Notes under the pieces: generated by a model
Database searches by the model: none
What the model was told of the DNA's origin: nothing
Seen by the model: the letters and a program-made list of their open reading frames with translations, nothing else
Part shown: positions 12,284 through 24,757 of the stretch, piece after piece
Position numbering within the stretch: the first letter of the stretch is position 1
Layout: every line of letters begins with the position of its first letter
Program-made: the position numbers and the translations under genes
Origin: Eriocheir sinensis
Taxonomy: Eukaryota; Arthropoda; Malacostraca; Decapoda; Varunidae
DNA: 64,000 nucleotides
Assembly (NCBI RefSeq): GCF_024679095.1
Contig: NC_066513.1
Coordinates: 6,268,825 to 6,332,824 of the forward strand
Direction of reading: 5' to 3'

Positions 12284-12753
12284 TAATGTGAAAAATGGAT
12301 ATAGAAAATTTTACTAAAGTGTATGGTCATAATTAATGGATGGAGGCTGTAAGAGAGGTAAAAGAGTCTGGTAGGTAAGATGGTGACAAAGGTAGGCAAA
12401 TATGACCTTATGCCATCTATGAACATTGTACTACATGGTATCTTATTATATTCAGTCATTCCCCAGAAAGAAGAGCATTATTAAAGTATAGTATTGGTAA
12501 AGATGTGTTGGTTGCTAGTGGTTTTGATATAGAGAGCAGTTGTGATGGACAGCTCATATGGATAACAGATAGACAGCTAAAATAACAAAGTGGCAACTCA
12601 CTGAACTCAAATGAAGGAGCCAAGATGGACAGATAACCAGATGGAGAGATGTTAATGGAATCTCTGTCAGGGCGCAATGGAGTTGATTTTAGTAATATGT
12701 TTTGCAGAGGCAGCCTTTGTTATTTCATGTGTCATTGTGCATCAGGAACCAAG

Positions 12754-12849
12754 AAGTGTGAGCGGTGTGGATGGGCGGTCACCTCCCAAGAATCACTGAA
12801 ACGCCACATGAGTAACTGCCCATCTGTGCAGGTCGCTAGATGTTACCAG
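12754..12849 (+). CDS. Zinc-finger gene exon candidate (C2HC/C2H2)
   Basis: The exon reads KCERCGWAVTSQESLKRHMS and then NCPSVQ and VARCYQ. It is a C-x2-C ... H-x4-C finger of C2H2 type, expected to bind nucleic acid in the nucleus. It is followed at once by a strong donor (CAG/GTGAGT at 12,847-12,855). The 3' splice site is either the AG at 12,753 (phase 0, assumed here) or the AG at 12,745. The codon pattern and splice signal differ from the surrounding transposon DNA, which suggests host coding sequence. The next compatible exon downstream is at 42,645. The rest of the gene lies outside the window or was not recognised. Confidence 0.65.
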
Positions 12850-12867
12850 GTGAGTGTACGGTGTGTT

Positions 12868-13045
12868 TGTGTGTGTATTTACTAAGTTGTGTTGACCTAG
12901 TTGTAGTATACATGGCCTGAGGTACACTTGGGTGGTCCTGTCTCCATATGTTTATTTGTCCATTTTTCCTCTAATTGCTGCACATTTTTTGCCTCCACCA
13001 CTTCTTCTAACTCATTCCAAGCACATTCCAAGTATCTGGCAAAAA
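12868..13045 (-). mobile_element. LINE family B 3' end
   Basis: The reverse complement encodes the C-terminal phrase CAWNELEEVVEAKN, then MTG-type degenerate sequence, and ends in the family tail (CAACTAGGTCAACACAACTT, then AGTAAATACACACAC). It starts about 20 bp inside the intron after the zinc-finger exon. Confidence 0.7.
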
Positions 13046-13481
13046 TCTGGCCAGCCAAAAATTAAAAAAATATAAGAAAATTTGTTGAAAAATTGCAAAT
13101 ATCCAACCGGCCTAAGATTTTAAATACTCTCACTGCATTTCCACCACTGCCAGAGCAGGCCTGCCTACATTCAGTTGAGTCATTACCCACTCAACATTAC
13201 ACTACAATATACTAATAAGTTTTGCCAAAAGGGTGGCATAAGTCAAATGCCCTTACCAAGACCAAGACTAAGCCCCACCAAGTCATTGCCTGGGGAGATG
13301 TAGCTGGGGGATGTCGTAATTAGTGAGTGTGGCCAGTGTCATCTCTGCTGCATCTTCTTACCTTCTATGAATGTTTCTTTCAACTATGATTGCCTCTAAA
13401 AGTAGCTGAAGGAATATCATGAAGGAGCTATCTGTGGTACACCATCTTTCTTCACTCACATTACCCATTGTCATCCAATGG
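13046..13481. other. Intron sequence, nothing recognised
   Basis: Unique-looking DNA with no coding or repeat signature that I can support. Confidence 0.4.
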
Positions 13482-13766
13482 GAGGCAGTGGTCGAGTGGT
13501 TGGCATGCGGGCGTGGTGAGCCTGTGGACCTAATGCGGACTAGGTTTAAGTCCCCACCAAAGCATGCTGATTTTTCAAGTCACTGCAGAGTGGTGGAAGA
13601 TTACCCACATGTTGTCCTTAACCTTAACTTCAGCGACTTCAGTCAAGAGGAGCATCGGGGGGCAGTATGGGCCAAGCAAGAGACATATATCACGGTAGCC
13701 ACTATAAATAATATTAGTAAATTACCCTGTGCCACTATCGGGCTGGGGCCGTCCCACCATCCGTAG
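13482..13766 (+). mobile_element. tRNA-derived SINE (Ser/Leu-type head)
   Basis: The start contains a perfect pol III A box (TGGTCGAGTGG) and, about 50 bp on, a decayed B box (GGTTTAAGTCC). A long arm of the type seen in tRNA-Ser/Leu lies between them. The body continues to about 13,766. The downstream boundary is inferred from the start of LINE coding sequence. Confidence 0.65.
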
Positions 13767-13799
13767 TAAATGTCAAAATCTTGCTTTTCTAATTCTTCC

Positions 13800-14021
13800 A
13801 GAGACTTTTGGCATCTAGCCAAAAATGTCTCTTCCAATTTCACTTCATCTTTCCCTCCTCTCCTTAACCCAGACGGCAGCACCGCCATTTAATCTATCTC
13901 TAAGGCTGAACTATTCGCTCAAACTTTCTGTAACAACTCCACTCTGTACGATTCTGGGCATATTCCTCCTACTCATCCCCCCTCTGACTCCTTTATGCCT
14001 GTTATTAAGATTCTTCATAAT
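13800..14021 (+). mobile_element. LINE family D fragment
   Basis: The frame reads SRDFWHLAKNVSSNFTSSF, then LLNPDGSTAI, a stop, KAELFAQTFCNNSTL and MPVIKILHND. This is the linker before RT in the same LINE family that hosts the Gypsy insertion at 30-42 kb. Both ends are broken. Confidence 0.7.
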
Positions 14022-15312
<1,291 letters not shown>

Positions 15313-15818
15313 ATGAGCAGGTTCTTGCCTTAGGCCAATGCTTTTGTTATGACTCCGTTGCATCCCCACACATTATGTTAGTACTAAGCCAGGCCTAAAA
15401 ATATACCAAGAAATCTTACAATAAATGAGTTAATTAGACTGTGGCCTAGCACTTTGTAGTAGTAAAAAGTAGTAAAAAAAGTCTAGCATCAACAGTCGCT
15501 TCATTCGTTGGACATTGTCCGTTTACGTGCAGTTCTGACTTAGTTTTGTTATGAATGTCGTGTCAGATTATTTTATAATTGTTCAAAAGGCACATACTTA
15601 TCAATAAAGTTATTAGTACATCAGTTTTTATCGGTGCAATCTATTACCTTACAGCTCACAAAGGGTTTTGTTAGGAATACAAAGTCAATTTTATGTGCGT
15701 CAGAACAAGTTAAGAATTGGCCAATGAGCGCGCAGTACCATCACCCATGTGATGATACCAAGTCTGCGAGTCCACCCCTGAAGGAAAATTTTTGCCAGTT
15801 CTCGTGGAACCGACTACA
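15313..15818. other. Unassigned sequence
   Basis: No coding or repeat signature was recognised. Confidence 0.4.
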
Positions 15819-15970
15819 ATAATCCCTCGTCTATCGCGGGGGTTAGGTTCCAGAACCCCCCACGATAGGCGAAAATCCGCGAAGTAGCGACTTTATATTT
15901 ATTTTATTATTATAGCGACCTTATATTTATTTTATTATTATAGCGACCTTATATTTATTTTATTATTTAT
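15819..15970 (+). mobile_element. Pogo-like terminus (ATCCCTCG family)
   Basis: TA followed by CAATAATCCCTCGTCTATCG, then a nearby inverted CGATAGGCG and TCCGCGAAGTAGCGAC. This matches in style the opposite terminus near 28,070 (GCGAGGGATTACTG). A 30-bp unit (AGCGACCTTATATTTATTTT) repeats three times just inside. The other end was not found. Confidence 0.5.
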
Positions 15971-16139
15971 ATATATTTTAAGGCTTTATAAACCCTCCCC
16001 ACACTCTTGTAAACCTTTCCCACACTCCTATTGACCTTTCCCACACTCTTATAAACACTTCCTACGACGTTTCGTCATTACGGCGCGGTCGTAATAAATG
16101 ATTCTATAATTCATGTTTCGACTTTCGACATTTGCTTCG

Positions 16140-16250
16140 TAAATACGAACTTAGCGCAGGAATTAGTTTGTTGAGCGGAGTGGAAGAATACACAGAGAAA
16201 GAACAATATGAGCGAAGCTCACTTCCTTTATATCACAACTAGGTAAATAC
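16140..16250 (+). mobile_element. LINE family B tail fragment
   Basis: It ends with ATCACAACTAGGTAAATACA, the 3' tail of family B; upstream GAGCGAAGCTCACTTCCT matches the 3' UTR style of the other copies. Confidence 0.6.
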
Positions 16251-16334
16251 AGGGGGGGAGGAAAGGGAGGAGAGGGACAGAGTGAGTGATAAAAAAATAC
16301 AGATAGAGGATGTAAGAAAAAAGAACAAGGAAAA

Positions 16335-16498
16335 GGTGTGGAGGAAACAGGGAGAGATAGAGAGGATGAAAACAAGAAGAAAGGAGAAGGGTGTGGGGAG
16401 AGAGGTGGAGTGGGGAGAGTCAAGTCAGGGTTTCGGTCCGGACATGACCTGACTCTCACTTCCTTTCTTCCATCCCCACACCCTTCCCATTTCCCCTT

Positions 16499-16525
<27 letters not shown>
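16335..16525 (-). repeat. Interspersed repeat of about 170 bp with central palindrome
   Basis: This is an inverted copy of 22,640-22,800. Its centre pairs GAGAGTCAAGTCAGG with CCTGACTCTC, and its outer part ends CCCATTTCCCCTTCTC next to a GT tract. A third, interrupted copy is at 23,066-23,265. Confidence 0.6.

Positions 16526-16545
<20 letters not shown>
16505..16545 (+). repeat. (GT)n microsatellite
   Basis: GT run joining the 170-bp repeat to a short minus-strand LINE tail (GTTTACCAAGTTGTAAATAC). Confidence 0.9.
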
Positions 16546-16548
<3 letters not shown>

Positions 16549-16559
16549 ACCAAGTTGTA

Positions 16560-17205
16560 AATACACAACTGGAGTGATGATCACAGAAAACTTGTCTCCA
16601 GAAAGACATATGAATAAAATATCAGCTGAGACATACAACCTGCTGAGGAACATTAGAGCAGCATTCACATACCTTGATGAGGACATGGTAAGGAAATTAA
16701 TTGTGACTTTGATACGCCCTAGACTAGAATATGCATCAGTGGCTTGGTCGCCATCACTTAAGAAACACGTTAGAAAACTGGAGAGAATACAGAGAGCGGC
16801 AACAAAAATGGACCTAGTCTGAGCGACCTGCCTTATGAAGAAAGATTGCTGAGGCTGAACCTCCCTACATTGGAAATTAGAAGAGAAAGAGGAGATTTAA
16901 TAGCGGTGTATAGGGCGATTGAGAAATTGGATAGCGATAAACGATAACCTTTTTTGATAAGAGAAGAGAGAAACTTAAGAGGAAATGGAAAACTGTTGAG
17001 AAAAGGAATTTGTAGAAGAGACATCAAGAAGAACAGCTTCCCGCAGAGATGTGTGGGGGTCTGGAATGGGCTGGAGAGGGAAGTGGTACAGGCTAAGTCA
17101 ATAAGCGCATTTAAGGCCAAATTAGACGAAAGTAGTTGGAAAGACGGGACATCAGGAGCATAGCTCCATTCCTGTAAATCACAACTGGGTAAATACAATT
17201 GGATA
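16560..17205 (+). mobile_element. LINE family B copy, RT C-terminal part
   Basis: It encodes the post-RT region of ORF2 (LLRNIRAAFTYLDEDMVRKL, RPRLEYASVAWSP, LERIQRAATKM), and after a frameshift WNGLEREVVQAKSISAFKAK. The tail ATCACAACTGGGTAAATACA is followed by CA repeats. The copy is 5'-truncated and its frame is broken near 16,810 and 16,945. Confidence 0.85.
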
Positions 17206-17490
17206 AAACACCCACACACACACACACACAACAGAAAAGGAGGAAGGATGGAAAGTGTCATATACGAATATCAATGGAATAGTGTCATCGTGGATAGAGT
17301 TTAACGACTATTTGAGAGACAAAGAACCTGATATTGTGGGACTGACGGAAACTAAGTTATGTGACCCAATTGAGGTGGTGGGGATTGGAGAAGGAGCATA
17401 CAATATATGGAGAAGAGATTGAAAGATAAAACAGGGGGAGGTGTGATGTTGATGGTAAGGAAAGGCACAAGGGTGTGTCATGATTTCATT

Positions 17491-18362
17491 ATTCAGGGAG
17501 TGGTCCGTGGAAAAATACCGCGGGAGTCCCCGCCATTTTGATTGAGAGAGCGGGCAGTAGTCCAGATCAGGCGAGAAAACCAGGCAGGCGGGAAACAGGA
17601 CCTTATTCAAATCATTTCGTTATTACTGCCAAAGCTGAGCAATGTGTGGGATGCATGACCCACTAATACCTAGTGGATGTGTTAGGTTATTAACATATAA
17701 CAATCCATAGCCGTAGGGCGTTTAGTGTGTTACACAGAAAACGAGATGTCAGTATGGCGAGAGCTGGCATCTTGACCGCGGCCGGGGCGCGGGGCATTGT
17801 GGGTCCCGCCGCCATCCTCCTGCCAGCTCCCACCCAGACTTCACCGCGAGCAGACGTCCCTCACATCCTCCCGCCCCACGTTGCTCATCGTGGTGGTCTT
17901 TCCAGCCTTGTAGTATCCACAAGTCCAGAGTGACTGTGTACTCAGGTGAGGGTAGACGTGGGAGGTAAGGAGGGCACGGCGTGTTGCAGAGAGGATTGAA
18001 GAAGGACTCCAGGGCTCCAAGACCACGAGGAAGACAAGGTGTGGCTTGGCTTTCTCCCACCTACAGCTAAGTAATCTGTTTGCTAGAATGTTTTAAGATA
18101 GATAGCTAGGTTGCTGTGTGCTTGGTATTAATTAATTATTCTTAATTTCCAGCGAGTTTCTTTGTTGCTTAAATAAACTTAAGAGCTGGTTCATCTGGTC
18201 TTTGGTTGTCTTATGAGAGATGTGACTGGTCATAATTAAATATAATAAGTGACTAGGAGGGGCTGTGAGTCTGAAAAAATAAATTTTCAGGTATTTTATT
18301 TTATATTTTTTTATTGCTGAGAATTTACGGGATTTTCGGAAGTCCAAACCTTTCAAGAATCC
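17491..18362. mobile_element. Unidentified insert in LINE endonuclease
   Basis: Endonuclease coding stops at about 17,490 and resumes at about 18,363 (VEEVIEGEGLAEVLKAKIVG), so roughly 870 bp are foreign. No clear terminal repeats or target duplication were found. The middle (17,760-17,900) is GC-rich. A short minus-strand peptide near 18,135-18,240 (KTTKDQMNQLLSLFKQ) faintly resembles the start of a SANT-like transposon protein, which I do not claim. Confidence 0.5.
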
Positions 18363-20320
18363 CACAGAGTGGAGGAAGTGATTGAGGGTGAAGGCTTGGC
18401 AGAGGTACTGAAAGCGAAAATTGTGGGTGCTGAAGGAAGAAGGAGGCAGTATGTAGTAGGGTATGTGCCACCAGGAACCAATGCATGGAAGGTCCGAGAA
18501 TATGAACAAATGATACAAGACACGGTGAGTTCCCTAGATGAAATGTTGAGAGAGTGTGAGAGAATAATTATAATGGGTGATTTTAATTGCAAGGAGGTAG
18601 AATGAGAGGATTGGCAGACGCAGGGAACATAAGAGTCTTGGGGAGGAAGACTCCTGCAACTGGCAATGGAACATGTACTGACTCAATGAATTAAGGAACA
18701 TATTAGATTCGGGAAAGAAGGCGAGGGATCAAGACTAAACCTGGCATTTAGCAAGGAACCGGAAGTAATAGAAAATCTTAAAGTAGATTGTCCACTAGCA
18801 AAGAGTGACCATGCGGTTGTGGAATTCGAAGTAAAAGAAAAGAGAACGATTCACCGAAAAGAGGATCACAATATTGGAAGAAGTAACTACTGTAAGGCAG
18901 ACTTTGTTAGCATGATAACTTTTTTTGAAAATGCAAATTGGAGTGAGCTGTACAAAGCCAAGAGTACTCAGGATAAGTGGGAAGAACTTTTAAAACTATA
19001 CAAGGAAGCCGAAAATAAATATGTCTCTAAGGTAACCAAAAAGGATGTTGGTATAAAGGAGTGGTTTAACAAAAAAAATGCGAGGCAGCTAGAAAGAGGA
19101 AGGGGGAAGCTTGGAAGGGATGGTGGAGACGAAGAAGAATCAACTCGTGAAACGATTGCAAACAAGCAAGGAATGAATATACAGAGATTAGAAGAGAAAA
19201 AAAACGGAAATATAAAAAAGATGTAATCGACAAGTGCAAAGATCAACCCAAACTATTCTATAGACATGTTAACGGCAAATTAACGAATAGAGAAACAATC
19301 GATAAACTGAAAATGGATGGAACTACATATGAGGACCCAGCAGAGATGGCAGAAGAGATGAACAACAGTTTCCATAGAGTTTTCACAAAAGAAGACGAAT
19401 TTGTACAACCACCGGGCCAGGAAAGAGGAAGAGTTATGCAGGAGATACAGTTAACGGTGCAGGAGGTCAAGGAAAGCTTGAACAAGCTGGATGTAAGAAA
19501 GGCAACGGGGCCGGATGGAGTATCAGGGTGGATTTTGAAAGAATGTAGTGAACAACTTGCAGAGAAACTGCACTCCATAATGAGCGCCTCCCTGAGTGAA
19601 GGATCAAGTACCACAAGATTGGAAAAAAGCGAACATAGTACCAATTTTTAAAGGAGGAAAGAAAGAGGACCCATTAAATTACAGACTGGCATCACTCACT
19701 AGTGTGGTTGCGGATATATGCGAGAGGCTGGTTAAAAACAGGTGGACAGATTTCTTAGAAAGTGAATAAATTATCTAGGATTGCCAGTTTGGATTCAGGG
19801 GAGGGAGATCTTGTGTCACCAACTTGTTGTGTTATTACTCAAGGGTGACATTTAATACAAGAGAGAGAAGGCTGGGGGGGTAGAGTTGCCTGGATTTGAA
19901 AAAGGCTTTCGACAAAGTGCCACACGGAAGACTAATTTGGAAAATTAAAAATAGGGGTGGAGTGGGTGATGGACTGATTAAATGGCTGGAGGACTTCCTA
20001 ACTCACAGGGAAATGAGGATGATAATCAGGGACAAGGTTTCCAACTGGTGCCCAGTGATGAGTGGGGTCCCACAAGGTTCGGTGTTGGCGCCAATAATGT
20101 TTGCTGTTTATATAAATGATATGGTGGCCGGAGTGACTAGCTATGTGAGTTTGTTTGCAGATGATGCAAACTATTGAGACGAGTGAATGATGTGAAGGAC
20201 TGTGAGGGATTGCAGAGGAACCTGGATAAAATATGGAGTGGTACATGACAGATGGAGTTCAACCTTGGGAAATGTAAAACAATAGAGTTTGGTAGGAGTG
20301 GAAGATGTGAATATGATTAT

Positions 20321-20690
20321 TTTATTTATTTATTTATTTATTTATTTTTTTACGTCGCGGCCTATGGCGCCGGTAGGCTTTTTCCCGGTGGGGCCTGATG
20401 GTCGGCCCAAGGCTTCTTCCCGGTGGGTCCTGATGGTCGACCCAGCCCGTTCTGGCGCAGGCGAGTGTTTATAGTGGCGCCATCTTGCATTGGCTCATGC
20501 TGCCCTCCCGGAGCTCATCTTTAATCCTAGAATCTAGAGTCCGGGTTGATAGGTGGTCTTCTGGACAGCATGTGGGTAGTTTTAAGCCACTCGGCGGCGG
20601 CTGAAAAATCCCAGCTTGGTGGCACCGGGCGGGAATTGAACTCGCGTCCTCCTGAACGCGGTGGTGTTACTCTGTCGATTCAGCCACGCG
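20321..20690 (-). mobile_element. tRNA-derived SINE in LINE
   Basis: Read on the minus strand from 20,690 it opens with a perfect A box (TGGCTGAATCG) and a B-box-like AGTTCAATTCC about 45 bp later. The body contains GGCGCCACTATAAACACTCG and two GACCATCAGG units, and it ends in an AATA-repeat tail. Deleting it joins EYDY to EINAEEWKK in the LINE frame, so the limits are good to a base or two. No target-site duplication is visible, which is odd for a LINE-mobilised SINE. Confidence 0.85.
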
Positions 20691-20962
20691 TGAGATAAAT
20701 GCAGAGGAGTGGAAGAAAAAGATTTGGGAGTGACTGTCTCAGAGAACATGTCACCGGACAAACACATCAACAGGATAACGGGACAAACTATGAATTTGCT
20801 GAGGAACATAAGGACGGCATTTGTGTATATGAACGAGGAGATGATGAAGAAGATAATAGTTACAATGATAAGGTCAAGGTTGGAGTATGCAGCAGTGGTC
20901 TGGTCTCCTCACGAAAAGAAGAACATAAGAAAGCTGGAAAGAGTGCAGAGAGTAGCAACTTA

Positions 20963-21075
20963 AGCTACGGTTACAATAGTCAACGAAACGCTTGGAGTCC
21001 AACCTTAAACAGCTGTCCATCCAATTCTATCTTTGGACGAGTGGTTAGACGAGTCCAACCTTGCCGTAAGGATGG

Positions 21076-21152
<77 letters not shown>

Positions 21153-21680
21153 AGGGAGGAAGGGGAAGGGAAGGATGGGAAGGGAGGGAAGGGAGAGGGT
21201 GGTAAGCCTAATAACATTCCAAAGCACCTCTTGGGGTCGAACCTTCTCCAGAAGATCGTGAATAACTTCAGTTTTCCACTCCATCACGGCGAGAACAGTT
21301 GAAGTTATGGCGCGTAGGGAGAGGAAATGTTTACACCGCAACGGTTGTCAAACGAATGTCTGCTTATTGCCACTATATACATTCTATAAAATTTTATTCC
21401 TATTTCAAGATATTTTTATACTAATAAATACTTCATCTCTTATGACTGAATAAGCTGTATACTTTCTTTTCAAATATGTCATAAATATGAATACTGTATA
21501 ACATAGATCTTCAGTTTTCTTCCCTTGGATGAGATCCAAGGGAAGGAATACAACGCTACTGAGCGAGGTATCTTTCCTCCAACCCTACGCTTGGATTCCA
21601 AACGAAATCCTCCAACCTTGGACGAAATTCAAGCGAATCGTTGGAATCCAACCATTTCGTTGACTAGTGTAACCGTAGCA
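20963..21680. mobile_element. PIF/Harbinger-like MITE in LINE
   Basis: The termini are inverted repeats (GCTACGGTTACAATAGTCAA at left, its near complement at right) of about 40 bp. They are flanked by TTA and TAA, fitting the 3-bp TWA target of PIF/Harbinger elements. Removing it joins RVAT to KMVPEL in the LINE frame. A GA microsatellite (about 21,077-21,145) lies inside. The motif GGTTGGA recurs in inverted pairs. No transposase is encoded. Confidence 0.8.
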
Positions 21681-22087
21681 TAAGATGGTACCGGAACTTA
21701 GAGATCGGACTTATGAGGAGAGATCAATAGCATGGGCCTCACAACCCTGGAGAGAAGAAGAGAAAGAGGAGACCTGATAGCGGTGTACAGGGTGGCGAGC
21801 GGAGTGGAGCATTTGGAGAGAGAGGACCTGTGTATGTGGAACGAGAGAGAAACAAGAGGACATGGAAAGAAGTTGAGGGCGACTAAGTGTAGGCGATATG
21901 TAAAAAGTTTAGCTTTGAACTATGGAATAGGCTGGAGGAGGAGGTGGTTTGTGCAAGAAACATTCATGATTTTAAGGAAAAGTTGGACAAGAGCGGATAT
22001 GGAGACGGGACAGCGCGAGCGTAGCTCTTTTCCCGTACGTCACAACTAGGTAAATACAACTAGGTAAATACACACACAAAAAAAAAA

Positions 22088-22349
22088 ATGGACAGGGATG
22101 ACTTAGTGGTACGTGACAGGAGTGTGACAAGAGGTAATAGTAAGAAATTGAAGAAGAGCGACTGTAGGAGAGACGTCAAGAAATACAGTTTTCCATACAG
22201 AAGCATGACAACATGGAACGGACTTGACGAGGAGACTGTGTGTGCAAAAACGATTCATGAATTTAAAGCCAAACTGGATAATAAACGTTATGGAGACGGG
22301 ACAGCACGAGCCTAGTACGGCTCTTTTCCTATATTTCACAACTAGGTAA

Positions 22350-22352
<3 letters not shown>
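22088..22352 (+). mobile_element. LINE family B 3' fragment
   Basis: It encodes the last part of ORF2 (DRDDLVVRDRSVTRGN, TWNGLDEETVCAKTIHEF) ending DGTARA and stop, then TTTCACAACTAGGTAAATAC and a CA run. It follows the tail of the previous copy directly. Confidence 0.85.
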
Positions 22353-22380
<28 letters not shown>

Positions 22381-22383
<3 letters not shown>

Positions 22384-22640
22384 AGCTCAATCGTTTAGAG
22401 CGCCGCGCTGCAAAGTTTCACGGCCAAACAGGCGGCGTTTCGAGCCCCGCTCGGGCCGGATTCTTTCCGTTGACTAGGAGTGGTTACTGCCCCCCCCTTG
22501 AGCAAGGAGGATGGGGTGTGTGGTGTGTGAGGTCCTGGCAGTACCCAGAAATTGACAAAAATGAGCACTTGCTCACATCGTGAGGGTACCTGCTGGCGAA
22601 AGCGAGTCCAATTCGTGATCAGGCCGTGGTGAATTACACA
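22381..22640 (+). mobile_element. tRNA-derived SINE, copy 1
   Basis: It starts GGTAGCTCAATCGTTTAGAG (perfect A box TAGCTCAATCG) with a decayed B box at TTTCGAGCCCC, then a body shared with the copy at 22,801. The end is GTGAATTACACACACA. It starts directly at the CA tail of the LINE fragment. Confidence 0.8.
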
Positions 22641-22800
22641 CACACAGAGAAGGGAAAATGGGAAGGGTGTGGGGTTGGAGGGGTGGAAGTGAGAGTCAGG
22701 TTTTGTCCAGACCGAAACCCTGACCTGACTCTCCCCACTCCCCATCCCTCCCCACACTCTTCTCCTTTCTTCTTGTTTTCATCCTTTCTATCTCTCCGTT
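22640..22800 (+). repeat. 170-bp interspersed repeat, opposite orientation
   Basis: Reverse-complement partner of 16,335-16,525. The centre pairs GAGAGTCAGG with CCTGACTCTC. Confidence 0.6.
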
Positions 22801-23067
22801 CCGGTAGCTCAATTGGTTAGAGCGCCGCGCTGCAAGGCTTCACGGCCAAACAGGCGGGGGTTCGAGCCCCGCTCGGGCCGGATTCTTTCCGTCGACTAGG
22901 AGTGGTAACTGTCCCCCCTTGAGCAAGGGAGATGAGGTGTGTGGTGTGTGAAGTCCTGGTAGTACCCAGAGATCGACAATAATGAGCACTTACTTGCTCA
23001 CGTCGTGAGGGTACCTGCTGGCGAAAGCAAGTCCAACTCGTGATTAGGCCGCAGTGAATTACACACA
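22801..23067 (+). mobile_element. tRNA-derived SINE, copy 2
   Basis: The better-preserved copy has A box TAGCTCAATTG and B box GGTTCGAGCCC, and a partial acceptor-like pairing (TTCCGG with CCGGA). The body differs from copy 1 by a few substitutions and short indels, and the element ends GTGAATTACACACA. The tRNA-like part carries extra bases in the anticodon arm, so it is a SINE head and not a functional tRNA. Confidence 0.8.
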
Positions 23068-23258
23068 GAAGGGGAAATGAAAAGGGTGTGGGAAGTGAGT
23101 GGCAGAGGGATAACAGGTGGTAGTGGGGGGAATCGGGAGCTGCTCTGTGTAGGCCATTCGGCCTCTTGCAGTCTCCTTATGTTCTTATGTTCTTAAGGGA
23201 GAGTCAGGTCAGGGCTCACTTCTGCCCCTCCCTCCACACACCCTTCCCATTTCCCCTT

Positions 23259-23290
<32 letters not shown>
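23068..23290 (+). repeat. Third 170-bp repeat copy with a CR1 tail inside
   Basis: Left arm 23,066-23,105 and right arm 23,200-23,265 of the 170-bp repeat enclose a short CR1-like 3' end (about 23,136-23,196) finishing CTTATGTTCTTATGTTCTTA, an 8-bp tandem tail like those of CR1 elements. Confidence 0.55.
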
Positions 23291-23294
<4 letters not shown>

Positions 23295-23558
23295 TTACGT
23301 AGTTGTGAAATACAGGAAAAGAGCCATACTAGGCTCGTGCTGTCCCGTCTCCATAACGCTTATTATCCAGCTTGGCTTTAAATTCGTTTTGTGTTTAACA
23401 CACACACGTCGTCTCGTCTGTTGTTATGCTCATGTTGTTATGTATGTGTATGGATGTGTCTCTCCTACCATTGCCTCTTGTCACACTTCTGTCACGTACC
23501 ACTAGGTCTTCCCTGTCCAATTTCTCCAATCCCTCTTGTGTCCTGTACAATGCTATTA

Positions 23559-24571
23559 TAGTATGTCCAAATTAACTTGGCCAATTTGCACCGAGAAACC
23601 CGTCCCCCTTTCTGGCTAAGCTCCGCCCCTTCAAGTCTTTTCTTTGATTTATTGTATCAAACACTGCACTAGATGATATTTCTGATAGGCTCCAATTAAT
23701 GTACAATTATAGTACATTATTTCCTGTTTATTTCACATAGACATACCAAATATAATTACATAAAATACATACAGGTAGGAATCATTGTATTAAGGAATAA
23801 GTTTCGTATCTGTGGCTGTTGCGCTGAGCGTACATAGCTTACCCGTCCCTCCAAGCCACAAATACATAACTTATTCCTTAATGCAATGATTCCTACCTGT
23901 ATGAAGTTACAATAGAGGATTCTTTTATGTGATTATATTTAGTATGCCTTTGTGAATGAGCTATGTAGGAAATATTGACGGAAAGTGTGCATTACTTTAT
24001 AGGTAGCCTATTATAGCTATCATCGCCTTCAGTGCTCGTTTTGCAGGGCCCGTTCTCCCTTGAAAACTTGCAGTATTATGATTGTACTTTGTTTCTTAGG
24101 TGAAGTCGTTGATTGTTAGAGTGCCGTCATTCAATTGAATTACGAATATTTTTTAATCATGAAGCTAGCTAGATTATCTCAATCATATATATTTGGTACG
24201 TGTGTTTGATACAATGCATGATGTCATCAACAGTAGGGGTGGGCAGGTACCGGTACCAGTACCAGTACTGACGGTACCAGCCAAACGGTACGGTACCGGT
24301 ACCGGATTGCTCGGTACCGGTACCAGATTGCTCGGATTTATTTATTGGATTTATTGATAATTCTTCATATCCGATTCCTTTCTTTATTTAGGTTGCTAAT
24401 AAATATTGTTATTGTTATTAGACTATGATCGAGTACATCCATAATAACTATACATGCTATTTTTTTTTCGAAAAAATAAATAATCACTTCATTCCGAGAG
24501 AGAGAGAGAGAGAGTACAACAGAAGAAACATCCTAATTGAGGGCAGAAATAAATGAGATGAAAAAGACCAC

Positions 24572-24608
<37 letters not shown>

Positions 24609-24708
24609 CACACACACACACACATACACATACACACACATAGTGGACTTTTCTCTCTCATTTATTTCTGCCCTCAATAATTTATTATTATTAGGATGTG
24701 TCTTCTGT

Positions 24709-24757
<49 letters not shown>

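Larger units (their letters stand above)
17235..22075 (+). mobile_element. LINE family B, longest copy, broken by three insertions
   Basis: An APE-type endonuclease (EPDIVGLTETK near 17,320; GDFN near 18,580; SDHAVVEF near 18,805) precedes a reverse transcriptase. The RT blocks are RKATGPDGVSGWILKEC near 19,500, LKKAFDKVPHGRLIWK near 19,900, SGVPQGSVLAP near 20,060 and a catalytic FADDA near 20,155. The C-terminal region (LEYAAVVWSPHEKKNI) ends near 22,020, and the tail repeats CAACTAGGTAAATA twice before CACACA. Inserts sit at about 17,490-18,362, 20,321-20,690 and 20,963-21,680. Removing the last two restores the local reading frame. Independent stops and frameshifts show that the copy is inactive. 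Confidence 0.9.

Noticed and set aside
17727..18060. Host exon in the GC-rich core of the LINE insert
   Set aside because: No splice sites in register and no recognisable domain; frames are open because of GC content.
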